NCBI RefSeq assembly: GCF_004310335.1
Contig: NZ_SIRS01000006.1
Coordinates: forward strand, 160,297-224,296
Reading direction: 5' to 3'
DNA length: 64,000 nt
Origin: Hyunsoonleella pacifica
Lineage (GTDB): Bacteria; Bacteroidota; Bacteroidia; Flavobacteriales; Flavobacteriaceae
The position numbers and the translations under genes are program-made. Below, in pieces: positions 9,001 to 17,670 of the stretch; the first letter of the stretch is position 1; each line of letters opens with the position of its first letter. Below the pieces are notes generated by a model. It was not told the origin of the DNA. It made no database searches and saw only the letters and a program-made list of their open reading frames with translations.

Positions 9001-11500
9001 ATTAAACGTGAGTAATAATGCACTCACATCTTTAGAGCTTGCCTCGAATTTAAATCAGCTTAAAAACTTTAATTGTAGCAATAATGGAATTAATGGTGGT
9101 TTGGATTTATCTACGTTGGGAACAGGAACCTGTCCTGCGCAGAACTTAAACAATCCACTAGACTTTTGTCCAGATACCATCACTATAAATGTGTCGGGTA
9201 ACCAAATAGAATTCGTAAATATCCAAAATGGAATAAATAATGATATATCTAATTTCTCGGCAACCAATAACCCTAATCTTACCTGTATTCAAGTAGATGA
9301 TGTAAATAATATTGGGACAAGTTGGATAAAGGATATAAGCGCTGAATATAGTATAGACTGTAAATTTGGAGAAACCTATGTACCTGATGATAATTTTGAA
9401 CAAGCATTAATTGATTTAGGTTACGATATAGCTCCTTTAGACGACTATGTACCAACCATAATTATAGAAGTGGTAACTGATTTAGATATAAGCGGAAACA
9501 ACATTATAGACTTAACAGGTATAGAAGATTTTACTGCTTTACGGGTTTTTAATTGCTCTAACAATACCATAAGTACCATAGATGTGGGTAGTAATATAAA
9601 TTTAACTGAAATTAACTGTTCTAATAATACTTTAACGCATCTAGATTTAACCAATAACGCAGGTGTTGTTAGTGTGAATATCTCCGAAAATGATTTTACT
9701 GAATTTGATGTTAGTCTAATCCCAGCACTTGAAGTATTGGACTGTAATCAAAACGAGATTGTAGAACTTGATTTCAGTACTAATCCTGCAATTACAAATC
9801 TAAATTGTGCTTCAAATGCATTGGAGGTTTTAAATTTACAAAATGGGCAAAATGGTAATCTAACGAATCTAAATGCCCAGAACAATACAGTTTTAACTTG
9901 TATCCAAACCGACGATGGCACGGTTCCTGGAGGAGTAACGTGGTTAAAAGATGTAACTACACAGTATGCTATAAACTGTCATTTTGGAGAAACTTATGTG
10001 CCGGATGATAATTTTGAGCAGGCTTTAATAGATTTGGGTTACGATACAGCACCCTTAGATGATTACGTACCCACTGCAAATATTAAAAACAGACAGTCAC
10101 TAGATGTAGAAGGTAAGGCTATTTTAGACTTAACTGGTATAGAAGATTTTGAAGCATTAACAACATTAAGCTTTAGTAATAATTTAATTGAAGTAGTCGA
10201 TTTGAGTAATAATGTACAGTTGGTAGGTATTGATGCTTCAGGAAATCAACTCACAGATTTAGATACCTCAAATCTTTTAGATTTAAATTATCTAAATATA
10301 GCTGGTAATAATATTACCCAAATAAATACAGCTTCGAATTTAGGTTTAATAGATTTAAATATTGCTGATAATCAATTCGCAACATTAGATGTTAGTTTAC
10401 TTTTAGATTTAGAAAAGTTGAATTGTTCTTTTAATCTACTAACAGAGTTAGATTTTACTTCGAATACGAAACTCACCGAGCTGATTTGTATTTCAAATTT
10501 GTTATTCCAAGATAAATTGAATATTCAAAATGGTGCCAATGAAACTCTTAGGATATTTAATGCTTCGGATAATCCAGACTTAAGCTGTATTTTGGTTGAT
10601 GATCCTGTTGCTGTAATCTCCAATGTTAATGGTTTGTATGATAATTGGTTTAAGGATGCTACAACAAATTATCAAACGGTTTGTGACGATGCCGATAATG
10701 ATGGCGTAGCCAATGAGGACGACTTATGTCCTGGAACACCATTTGGAGAACCAGTAGATTTATTTGGCTGTACCTTTTCAGCATTACCAGAAGATAATTT
10801 TACCATTCTAATTACAAGTGAAACATGTTTAAATAATAACGATGGAAAAATAAGAATAACTACTAAAGAATTTTATCAATATAAAGCACATTTAGTTGGA
10901 GATGATTTTGATAGAGAATATAGCTTTACTAACGAAATAGATATTTTAAACTTACTTGCGGGAACGTATAGATTATGTATTACATCGGATGAGTTACCAA
11001 ATTTTGAGAGGTGTTTTGATGTTGTAATTAATCACCCTGAAAATTTGGATGTCATTACTGGTAAAAGTAAAAAAGGTAAGGAAGTAACGTTTACTATGTC
11101 TGGAAGTAGTAATTATAATATTGATTTTAATGGTTTACAATTTTCAACCATAGATTCCTCTATAACGCTACAATTAGAACAGGGAGAAAACACAATAAGA
11201 ATTTCAACAGATTTACCTTGTCAAGGTTTTCATGAGGAAAGTATTTTATTGTCTGATGAAATGTTAGTATATCCAAATCCATTTCAAGAAAATATCAATA
11301 TTTACTTGGGAGAAATGGATAGTGATGTTGTAGAGATACAGGTCTTTTCTTATATAGGGCAAATGGTTTTAAATAGACAAATAGAGCGGAAAGATAAGAG
11401 AAGTGTTACTATAAATACTCAGCATTTTAAAACAGGTTTGTATACTGTGATTATAACATCTAAAAATTCAATTTCTAACTTTAAAATTGTTAAGAAATGA
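6089..11500 (+). CDS. Giant six-module leucine-rich-repeat T9SS surface protein
   Basis: This 1803-residue protein has a signal peptide (cleavage near LSWSQ|TT). Six leucine-rich-repeat modules begin at about residues 28, 324, 525, 670, 1097 and 1302. Modules 2-6 open with a cap like VPDDNFEQALIDLGYD, then LTGIEDF, then 21-residue repeats of the type LxxLNCSNNxIxxLDVS. After the modules come a calcium-binding thrombospondin type 3-like stretch (DADNDGVANEDDLCPGTP, about 1532-1560), a beta domain typical of T9SS proteins and a C-terminal type A sorting domain (VYPNPFQENINIY to the end). It should be exported and attached to the cell surface, where LRR arcs usually bind protein or glycan partners. 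Its stop codon overlaps the next gene's ATG by 4 bp. Confidence 0.9.
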   Translation: MCRSTLLFFLSIFSATFLSWSQTTTVLDANFENYLETHAANGLMVDVGDETSMGDGIANNSTVFTDRIEGVTSLIISDLGIVDLTGIEDFSSLEVLICSNNSMLDIDVSGNVNLKSLVCSFNQLSELIIAPNTDLLDLDCSNNQITSINIRNNTQLKDVNCSNNRILDIDVSENMALTSLRVSGNRISTLLVNNNSDLERLYCASNQISTLNLSSNEDLKVLDASNNAITGLDLSTINTTICPDPQTDPVTICQGNSIINVSNNQLSSLIVANGFNDLVTSFTSEGNPDLSCIQVDSGFTPNTNWVKDDWTYYSEATCTDDYTFVPDGNFEQALIDLALDDVLDNLVLTSNIVAVNNLDVFNLNIDTLLGIEDFTGLTTLNCGGNNILELDISNNILLTNLDASGNNIEHLDLSANTALTVLNISNNNISSVDITTNVSLEDLNCSSNTIQLLDLSNHPSITDFNCESNALEVLNIQNGQNGNLANFTAVNNPNLSCVETDTGGVPAGVNWAIDATANYATNCGTYVPDGNFEQALIDLGYDVAPLDNYVPTGNILGVTDLDISGRDIADVTGIQDFDALQTFNCANNTIVELNLVANMLLTSINCSDNALEFVDIRNGNNASITFFDATINSSLFCINVDAAVIGNIPAGWTIDPISNYNSDCDTNRFTPIPDDNFEQALIDLGIDAGPLDNQVLTANIEYLTSLSISGKNIESLEGIQAFLSLTELDCSDNFLDELDVSGMVNLENLFCGSNFFLTTNTTNPNGVLNISATPNLTKLFCPDNNLADLDISLHSNLEILECSNNKLGVMDISNNTNLIEVVCDNNKISSFVSYVADNSTLITISCNNNELSTLQVNRCLALTTLNCRSNALSLLDIGANTALEVLDFSDNELADINLSANSNLIALSGSQNQLTEVDDLSSVVLESLILDNNQISQLNTVLNSLPLLKHLSVSSNTLTDLNTSINVSLIELNVSNNALTSLELASNLNQLKNFNCSNNGINGGLDLSTLGTGTCPAQNLNNPLDFCPDTITINVSGNQIEFVNIQNGINNDISNFSATNNPNLTCIQVDDVNNIGTSWIKDISAEYSIDCKFGETYVPDDNFEQALIDLGYDIAPLDDYVPTIIIEVVTDLDISGNNIIDLTGIEDFTALRVFNCSNNTISTIDVGSNINLTEINCSNNTLTHLDLTNNAGVVSVNISENDFTEFDVSLIPALEVLDCNQNEIVELDFSTNPAITNLNCASNALEVLNLQNGQNGNLTNLNAQNNTVLTCIQTDDGTVPGGVTWLKDVTTQYAINCHFGETYVPDDNFEQALIDLGYDTAPLDDYVPTANIKNRQSLDVEGKAILDLTGIEDFEALTTLSFSNNLIEVVDLSNNVQLVGIDASGNQLTDLDTSNLLDLNYLNIAGNNITQINTASNLGLIDLNIADNQFATLDVSLLLDLEKLNCSFNLLTELDFTSNTKLTELICISNLLFQDKLNIQNGANETLRIFNASDNPDLSCILVDDPVAVISNVNGLYDNWFKDATTNYQTVCDDADNDGVANEDDLCPGTPFGEPVDLFGCTFSALPEDNFTILITSETCLNNNDGKIRITTKEFYQYKAHLVGDDFDREYSFTNEIDILNLLAGTYRLCITSDELPNFERCFDVVINHPENLDVITGKSKKGKEVTFTMSGSSNYNIDFNGLQFSTIDSSITLQLEQGENTIRISTDLPCQGFHEESILLSDEMLVYPNPFQENINIYLGEMDSDVVEIQVFSYIGQMVLNRQIERKDKRSVTINTQHFKTGLYTVIITSKNSISNFKIVKK

Positions 11501-12204
11501 AAAAGATAATTTATGTAATTTGTTTTAGTTTTTTAGTGTTTGCATGTAGCAACCCTTCCACTATAGAGCCAGATCCAATTAGTGTAGACCCAGAAGAACC
11601 TAGCGAAATAGATAAACTAACTGTAAGTTTACAGTTTCCTCACAAGGATGAATTGTGTAATACAGGAGCAAATATAACACCAACACAAAGTACTGTCTTT
11701 TTTGAATGGGAAGCGAGTGATGTTGCAGATGGTTATAGAATTTTTGTCACAAATTTAATTGATGGATCAACTATTGAAGAAGAAACTACCGAAGATAAAA
11801 TAGGAATTGTAATAAATAGAGCAACTCCATATTCTTGGTATGTACAATCTAAACGCGGTACTATAACAGCAGAGAGTGAAACTTGGAAATTCTATAATTC
11901 AGGACCAGGGGTTGAGACATACGCACCTTTTCCTGCTACAATTAATGCTCCAGACATGGCAGCTTCTGTAAATGCAGGTACGGTTACTCTTATATGGTCT
12001 GGTAGTGATGTTGATGATGATATAGTTAATTACGATGTATATTTAGGAACAAGTAATACACCAGATATTCATGCTAGTGCCGTTACTGCAACTCAGCTAG
12101 ATGTTACTGTAAGTTCAGGAGCTATTTATCATTGGAAAATAGTTACTAGAGATGCTACAGGAAACACTTCAGAGTCTAGTTTATTTCAATTTAGAGTGCT
12201 TTAA
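11497..12204 (+). CDS. Lipoprotein with two fibronectin III/Ig-like domains
   Basis: This 235-residue protein starts with a lipoprotein signal, with the cysteine at residue 17 (LVFAC|SNPS), followed by an acidic/proline linker. Two beta-sandwich repeats follow, at about 45-130 and 140-235. Each has a fnIII-like pattern: FFEWEASDVADGYRIFV then PYSWYVQSKRG, and LIWSGSDVDDDIVNYDVYL then YHWKIVTRDATGN. The ATG overlaps the stop of the LRR gene (ATGA), so translation is probably coupled and the two products likely work together. Comparable domains are found in SusE/SusF-like and adhesion lipoproteins, but no specific function can be assigned. Confidence 0.75.
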   Translation: MKKIIYVICFSFLVFACSNPSTIEPDPISVDPEEPSEIDKLTVSLQFPHKDELCNTGANITPTQSTVFFEWEASDVADGYRIFVTNLIDGSTIEEETTEDKIGIVINRATPYSWYVQSKRGTITAESETWKFYNSGPGVETYAPFPATINAPDMAASVNAGTVTLIWSGSDVDDDIVNYDVYLGTSNTPDIHASAVTATQLDVTVSSGAIYHWKIVTRDATGNTSESSLFQFRVL

Positions 12205-12276
12205 AAAAGCCTTAACTTAATTTTTAGATTTTAAAAAATGTAATAACTGTATATTTACACGACTATTACGTGATAT

Positions 12277-13878
12277 ATGCAGCAAGAGTACATACCATTT
12301 CGAGCTACTGGTTATTTTTCATCATTAATTTGTGATTATTTAGATGAAAAAGACGAGCTAAAATCGTTTTATCATCGTTTTCCATCCATTGATAATTTTA
12401 AATCTCAAATTGAAGAGAAAAAGCAATCTGTTCAGGTACAGTCGAGAATTACTTTAGTAAACGCTTTGAAGCAGCAGTATCAAAATCTTAAAGTTTCAGA
12501 ATCTACAAGCCACAATATTGAAAGCTTAAATTCTGAAAATACATTTACGATAACCACAGGACATCAACTCAACTTATTTACAGGACCGCTTTATTTCTTA
12601 TATAAAATAGTTTCAACAATTAACCTTACAAATCAACTAAAGGAAGTATATCCAGAATATAATTTTGTACCAGTTTATTGGATGGCCACAGAAGATCATG
12701 ATTTTGAGGAAATTAACTACTTTAATTTTAAAGGAAAAAAATTCCAATGGAATAAAAAGGCTAGTGGAGCTGTAGGAGAGTTGTCTACCGAAGGTTTAGA
12801 TGAGGTTTTAAAATTGTTCTCACAAGATTTGGGGAGTAGTAACAATGCAAAGGATTTAAAGCAACTTTTTAAAAATGCGTATGTAAACCATACCAATCTT
12901 GCAGATGCAACGAGATATTTGGCCAATGAATTATTCAAGAACTATGGTTTGGTTATTGTGGATGCAAACGAGGCTAGTTTAAAACATATGTTTATACCAT
13001 ATGTTGAAAAGGAGCTCCTAAATCAGGTGTCGTATAAAACGGTTAGCGCCTCAAATGATAGCCTTACGCAAGTTGATGACTCCTACAAGATTCAAGTAAA
13101 CCCAAGAGAGATTAACTTATTTTATCTAAATAAAAATTTAAGAGAGCGCATTGTTTTAGAGGATGATGTTTATAAAGTTTTAAACACACAAATAGTTTGG
13201 AGCAAGAGTGAGATAGAAAAAGAGCTTAAAGACCACCCTGAGCGATTTTCGCCAAATGTGATTATGCGTCCCTTATACCAAGAAGTAATTTTGCCAAATC
13301 TATGTTACATTGGAGGTGGAGGAGAGTTGGCCTATTGGATGCAGTTAAAATCTTATTTTGAAGCAGTAGGCGTTTCTTTTCCTATATTATTGTTGAGAAA
13401 CTCTGTTTTAATTAAAACAGAGAAACAATCTAAAAAACTTCAAAATTTGCATATTTCTGATGAAGATATTTTCTTGAAACGAAATTCTTTTATCAATAAA
13501 AAAGTGCGTGAAATTTCTAATATTGATTTGAGTTTTGCGTCTCAAAAAGAGTATTTAAAAGCTCAATTTGAAGATCTACTTACACTTGCAGAACAAACCG
13601 ATAAGTCTTTTATCGGAGCTGTTAAGGCACAAGAGAAGAAACAGCAAAAAGGGCTTGAGAAATTGGAAAAACGGTTGTTAAAAGCACAAAAGAAAGCACT
13701 CTCCGATGAGGTGTCTAGAATGACAGAACTTCAAAATGAGTTGTTTCCTAATAGGAGTTTGCAGGAACGTAACGCTAATTTTTCAGAGTTTTATTTGGAG
13801 TATGGACAATCGCTAATCCCAAGGCTAATAGAAAATTTAAAACCGTTAGATGGCGAGTTTTCAATTCTAACCATTTAG
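12277..13878 (+). CDS. bshC: Bacillithiol biosynthesis cysteine-adding enzyme BshC
   Basis: This 533-residue protein has the expected length for BshC, which attaches cysteine to glucosaminyl-malate in the last step of bacillithiol synthesis. Family motifs visible are TTGHQLNLFTGP (residues 93-104), PVYWMATEDHDFEE (about 132-145), PNVIMRPLYQEVILPN and IGGGGELAYWMQLK. A long Lys/Glu/Gln-rich helical segment near residues 440-490 matches the coiled-coil insertion of the family. The protein is cytoplasmic. It faces the TPR/LuxR gene tail to tail with 4 bp between stops. The bshA and bshB partners are not in the window. Confidence 0.93.
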   Translation: MQQEYIPFRATGYFSSLICDYLDEKDELKSFYHRFPSIDNFKSQIEEKKQSVQVQSRITLVNALKQQYQNLKVSESTSHNIESLNSENTFTITTGHQLNLFTGPLYFLYKIVSTINLTNQLKEVYPEYNFVPVYWMATEDHDFEEINYFNFKGKKFQWNKKASGAVGELSTEGLDEVLKLFSQDLGSSNNAKDLKQLFKNAYVNHTNLADATRYLANELFKNYGLVIVDANEASLKHMFIPYVEKELLNQVSYKTVSASNDSLTQVDDSYKIQVNPREINLFYLNKNLRERIVLEDDVYKVLNTQIVWSKSEIEKELKDHPERFSPNVIMRPLYQEVILPNLCYIGGGGELAYWMQLKSYFEAVGVSFPILLLRNSVLIKTEKQSKKLQNLHISDEDIFLKRNSFINKKVREISNIDLSFASQKEYLKAQFEDLLTLAEQTDKSFIGAVKAQEKKQQKGLEKLEKRLLKAQKKALSDEVSRMTELQNELFPNRSLQERNANFSEFYLEYGQSLIPRLIENLKPLDGEFSILTI

Positions 13879-13882
13879 TACA

Positions 13883-15751
13883 CTAAAGATTAAGAACTAA
13901 ATCTTGTAAAGAATCTTCAGTGGTTATGTCTAATTTTTTACGTAATCGGTAGCGTGCTTTTTTAACCCCTTCTGGAGAAATGTTTAAGATGTTAGCTATC
14001 TCTTTAGAAGATAAATTCATCTTTAATAAAGCCATTAATCGCAATTCATTTGATGTTACTTCTGGGAATTTCTGCTTAACATTAGTATTAAAATCCGTAT
14101 GTACTTGCTCAAAATAACGAGAAAAATTATCCCAATTATTGTCGCCTTTTAAATCAAAATTTATGGTACGAATTAATTGATTATACCCTTTTAGAGAGTT
14201 TTCAGAAGTTTTAAAAGTTTTAGCTTGCTGTTTTAAGTTTTCTAAAAGTTCATTCTTCTTTGCTAAGTGCAATGCATGTATAGTTAATTCTTTCTTTTTG
14301 TAATCAAGTTCAAGATTTAGTTTTTCTTTTTCGGTTTTACTTCTTTTCAACTTTTGCCTTAAGGCATAAAAACCAATTAATGCTAGTAATAAACCTAATC
14401 CCAATAGGATAGTATATAACGTATTAACTTCTCCTTTTTTTTCTAATAGATTAATCTCTGCTTCCTGTAAGGCTATTTGTTGTTCTTTTTTCTCGGTTTC
14501 ATAAATGGTTTTTAACTCTTCAATTTGTTGTGTTTTAGTAATGGAATATAAACTGTCATTAACTTCTCGGGATGCATCAAGGTATACTATAGCTTCTTTG
14601 TGCTTGTTTTGTGCTTGTAGAATCTTAGCTCGGTAAGGATAAAAGCGCTTTAAATAGGCGAGAGCGTCGTTAGGTTTAGCAAGTTCTATAGCTTCATAAT
14701 TATACTTTAGTGCTGTATCGTAGTTTTTGTTCTTATATGAAATTTTAGATAATCCGTGAAGTGCATTAGCTAAGTTAAGTTGATAGCTTTCTTCCTCTGC
14801 AATAGTTTTAACTTCTAGAAAAAGTGATTTCGCTTTAGCATAGTTTTCATTTTCTATTTCTAATTCCGCCACAGCATTTAGTGCATCAGAAAGTGCAAAT
14901 TTATCTTCAAATTCTTTAGCATATTTTATAGCTAAATCGTAATGTTTTTTTGCATTAACGTAATCATCTAAGTTTTTATATGTAGACCCTAAAGATGTAT
15001 TAACATAAGTTAGCGACCATTCCTGATGTTCTGTCTCATAGATTTTTGCAGCTTGCTTATAATATTTTAGTGCAGATTCATAATTTTTTTGAGTAGATTG
15101 AATGATACCAATTTGTTCCAAGGCACCAGCTCTTCTAGGATCTTTTGCTTTTTCAAAACATTCTAAAGCTTTTAGAGCTTCTTTTAAGGCTATTTTGTAG
15201 TTACCTTTTTCTGCATAACGGATGGATAACGCATCATGATGTGATCCAATAAACTTAATTTTAGAAGGGTCATCATCATCTTCGGTTTCTTCAATTAGTT
15301 TTAAATTTTCTTTGGTAATAGCAATTGCTTCATCTAAGTCTCCCGATGTTTCTTTAACAATAGAAATGGCATGATTAATAAATATTAACCCTCTTGTGTA
15401 TGAAATATCTTGAAAGTTTCTTTTTGCAATGGCGTAATAGTGTAAAGCAGAATCATTTTCACTTTTGTTTAAAAAATAATCGCCTATATGCATGTTGCAT
15501 GCAGCAATACCAAACTTATTATCAATTCTATTTGAGATTTTTATACCTTTTAAAGCATAGGCTTTTGCCTCTTCAGGTTTAGAGTATTTAAGATTTTTAT
15601 TAAGATTTATTAAGATGCTAATTTTTGTAGAGTCATCAGTTTTTCTTTGTTCAAGTTCATACTTTAAACTGTCAATAAGCTTTTTATCTTGAGCTTGTAG
15701 AAAGTAAAATTGAATAAGTAATAAAAGCGTAGAACAAATGAACTTTTTCAT
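13883..15751 (-). CDS. TPR signalling protein with membrane segment and LuxR-type HTH
   Basis: I chose the ATG at 15751 because it gives a signal peptide (MKKFICSTLLLLIQFYFLQAQ); a longer open frame upstream would run into guaA. The product has 622 residues: a periplasmic array of tetratricopeptide repeats (about 30-400), a short coiled coil, one membrane segment at about 445-463, a cytoplasmic coiled coil and a LuxR/GerE-like helix-turn-helix at about 565-610 (LSSKEIANILNISPEGVKKARYRLRKKL). This one-piece layout of periplasmic sensor domain plus cytoplasmic DNA-binding domain is common in flavobacteria. The ligand and targets are unknown. The gene is divergent from guaA. Confidence 0.85.
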   Translation of the reverse strand: MKKFICSTLLLLIQFYFLQAQDKKLIDSLKYELEQRKTDDSTKISILINLNKNLKYSKPEEAKAYALKGIKISNRIDNKFGIAACNMHIGDYFLNKSENDSALHYYAIAKRNFQDISYTRGLIFINHAISIVKETSGDLDEAIAITKENLKLIEETEDDDDPSKIKFIGSHHDALSIRYAEKGNYKIALKEALKALECFEKAKDPRRAGALEQIGIIQSTQKNYESALKYYKQAAKIYETEHQEWSLTYVNTSLGSTYKNLDDYVNAKKHYDLAIKYAKEFEDKFALSDALNAVAELEIENENYAKAKSLFLEVKTIAEEESYQLNLANALHGLSKISYKNKNYDTALKYNYEAIELAKPNDALAYLKRFYPYRAKILQAQNKHKEAIVYLDASREVNDSLYSITKTQQIEELKTIYETEKKEQQIALQEAEINLLEKKGEVNTLYTILLGLGLLLALIGFYALRQKLKRSKTEKEKLNLELDYKKKELTIHALHLAKKNELLENLKQQAKTFKTSENSLKGYNQLIRTINFDLKGDNNWDNFSRYFEQVHTDFNTNVKQKFPEVTSNELRLMALLKMNLSSKEIANILNISPEGVKKARYRLRKKLDITTEDSLQDLVLNL

Positions 15752-15841
15752 ATTGGGCAACAATTTATTTTTAATAAAAATAATATTTAATAATTGTTGA
15801 AAAAATAAACTGCCCAAACTTTCCAATAAAAAATCAATTCC

Positions 15842-15849
15842 TATTTTTG
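15842..15849 (+). promoter_or_regulatory. Candidate -7 element (TATTTTTG) for guaA
   Basis: The octamer fits the Bacteroidota sigma-A -7 consensus TAnnTTTG. Its end is only 3 bp from the guaA ATG at 15853, so transcription from it would start at or near the start codon and give an almost leaderless mRNA. No convincing TTTG was found at -33, so the call is tentative. Confidence 0.4.
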
Positions 15850-15852
15850 CGC

Positions 15853-17388
15853 ATGCAACATGATAAGGTACTAATTTTAGACTTCGGGAGCCAATACACA
15901 CAGCTTATTGGGCGTAGGGTTAGAGAACTCAACATATATTCCGAAATTCATCCATTTAATAAAATTCCAATAAATTTAGAAGAGTACAAGGCAGTGATTC
16001 TGTCGGGTAGTCCAAATTCTGTAAGAGGCGAGGATGCATTGCATCCAGACTTATCTAATATTAGAGGTAAAAAACCAGTTTTAGCTGTATGTTATGGTGC
16101 TCAATATTTAGCGCATTTTTCTGGTGGAGAGGTGGCACCTTCTAATACTAGGGAGTACGGACGTGCTAATTTATCTTTTATTAAAGGCAATGAGCCGTTT
16201 TTTGCACACGTGAATACAGGTAGTCAGGTTTGGATGAGTCATTCAGACACTATTAAGAAGCTTCCTGAAAATGGGGTTTTAATTGCTAGTACGCATGATG
16301 TTGAAAATGCAGCTTACAGAATTGATGGGGAAGAGACTTATGCTATTCAATTCCACCCTGAAGTATACCATTCTACTGATGGTAAGCAAGTGTTAGAAAA
16401 CTTTTTAGTGAACATAGCTGGTTTGCATCAAGATTGGACACCACAGTCTTTTGTTGAGGAAACTGTTGAGGCTATTCAGGAAAAAGTTGGCAACGATAAA
16501 GTTGTTTTAGGGTTGTCTGGAGGTGTAGATTCTACTGTAGCTGCTGTTTTATTAAATAAAGCTATTGGTAAAAACTTGTACTGTATTTTTGTGAACAACG
16601 GCTTACTGCGTAAAAATGAATTTGAAAGCGTTTTAAACCAGTACGAGGGTATGGGACTTAACGTTAAAGGTGTTGATGCTTCTGATCGATTTTTGGCTGC
16701 TTTAAAAGGTGTTGAAGACCCTGAGAAAAAGCGTAAAGCCATTGGTAATGCTTTTATTGAAGTTTTTGATGATGAGGCTAATAAGCTAGAAGATGTAAAA
16801 TGGTTAGCACAAGGCACTATATATCCAGATGTTATAGAAAGTGTCTCTGCTACTGGGGGACCTTCTGCAACTATAAAGAGCCATCATAATGTTGGTGGTT
16901 TACCTGATTTTATGAAACTTAAAATTGTGGAGCCTTTAAGGGCAATTTTTAAGGATGAGGTAAGGCGTGTTGGTGCTACTTTAGGTATCGACCCTGAATT
17001 GTTAGGACGTCATCCTTTCCCAGGACCTGGTTTAGGTATTAGGATTTTAGGTGATATTACTGCTGAAAAAGTTAAGATGCTTCAAGAAGTAGATTATATT
17101 TTTATTAACGGGTTAAAAGAATGGGGCTTATATGATAAAGTATGGCAAGCAGGAGCTATGTTATTGCCCGTTAATAGTGTTGGTGTTATGGGAGATGAGC
17201 GTACTTATGAAAAATGTGTAGCTTTGAGAGCTGTAGAAAGTACGGATGGTATGACGGCTGATTGGGTAAACTTACCTTATGAGTTCCTTCAAAAAACATC
17301 AAATGAAATTATTAACAAGGTAAAAGGTGTAAATAGGGTGGTCTACGATATAAGTTCTAAACCTCCTGCTACTATAGAGTGGGAGTAG
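15853..17388 (+). CDS. guaA: GMP synthase (glutamine-hydrolysing)
   Basis: GuaA converts XMP to GMP using ATP and glutamine-derived ammonia. The 511-residue protein has an N-terminal class I amidotransferase domain with the nucleophile Cys80 in [10 protein letters not shown] and the catalytic HPE in [10 protein letters not shown]. An ATP-pyrophosphatase domain follows with the P-loop [13 protein letters not shown]. The C-terminal dimerisation domain contains [16 protein letters not shown] and ends PPATIEWE. The ATG at 15853 ([12 protein letters not shown]) is the natural start; an in-frame TTG 6 bp upstream is unlikely. Confidence 0.98.
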   Translation: MQHDKVLILDFGSQYTQLIGRRVRELNIYSEIHPFNKIPINLEEYKAVILSGSPNSVRGEDALHPDLSNIRGKKPVLAVCYGAQYLAHFSGGEVAPSNTREYGRANLSFIKGNEPFFAHVNTGSQVWMSHSDTIKKLPENGVLIASTHDVENAAYRIDGEETYAIQFHPEVYHSTDGKQVLENFLVNIAGLHQDWTPQSFVEETVEAIQEKVGNDKVVLGLSGGVDSTVAAVLLNKAIGKNLYCIFVNNGLLRKNEFESVLNQYEGMGLNVKGVDASDRFLAALKGVEDPEKKRKAIGNAFIEVFDDEANKLEDVKWLAQGTIYPDVIESVSATGGPSATIKSHHNVGGLPDFMKLKIVEPLRAIFKDEVRRVGATLGIDPELLGRHPFPGPGLGIRILGDITAEKVKMLQEVDYIFINGLKEWGLYDKVWQAGAMLLPVNSVGVMGDERTYEKCVALRAVESTDGMTADWVNLPYEFLQKTSNEIINKVKGVNRVVYDISSKPPATIEWE

Positions 17389-17469
17389 TACACTTAAGTG
17401 ATTTGGTAGCTTGAATATCTGATATCTTGGATTTTGAACTGATAATTGCTGATTGAACTGCGTTAGGGA

Positions 17470-17555
17470 TTGTAGAGAAAAGCCCACAGCCCGACGAAGG
17501 AGGTGCGAGGACTTGCAACGAAAAGCCCGACCCGACCTAAGGAGGGGAACGCCCA
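17470..17555. repeat. GC-rich tandem imperfect repeat, REP-like intergenic element
   Basis: Two imperfect copies lie head to tail. Both start with GAAAAGCCC (17477-17485 and 17520-17528, 43 bp apart) and continue through CCCGAC to a purine-rich AAGGAGG block. The stretch is clearly more GC-rich than the surrounding spacer and matches my memory of short repeats scattered between flavobacterial genes. The purine blocks could pair with the pyrimidine blocks to form hairpins. No protein function is expected. Confidence 0.5.
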
Positions 17556-17670
17556 CATAAAAATTTGGCATGTTATATGTAATAATATTTTAAAGGTTAT
17601 TAATCTTTTTACACAATAAATAACGTATATAAACTATTTAGTATAGGTTAGCTATTAAACAAACAATACA

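Noticed and set aside
6187-9654. Several long minus-strand open frames within the LRR gene
   Set aside because: They follow from the repeated Leu/Asn/Ser codon pattern of the plus-strand gene. They have no signal, domain or ribosome binding context and would overlap a clearly coding gene.
15752-15901. N-terminal extension of the TPR/LuxR protein into guaA
   Set aside because: The extension overlaps the guaA start region and hides the clear signal peptide beginning at 15751.
17299-17571. 90-residue minus-strand frame across the end of guaA and the repeat element
   Set aside because: It covers a GC-rich repeat and part of guaA, with no domain or proper start context.
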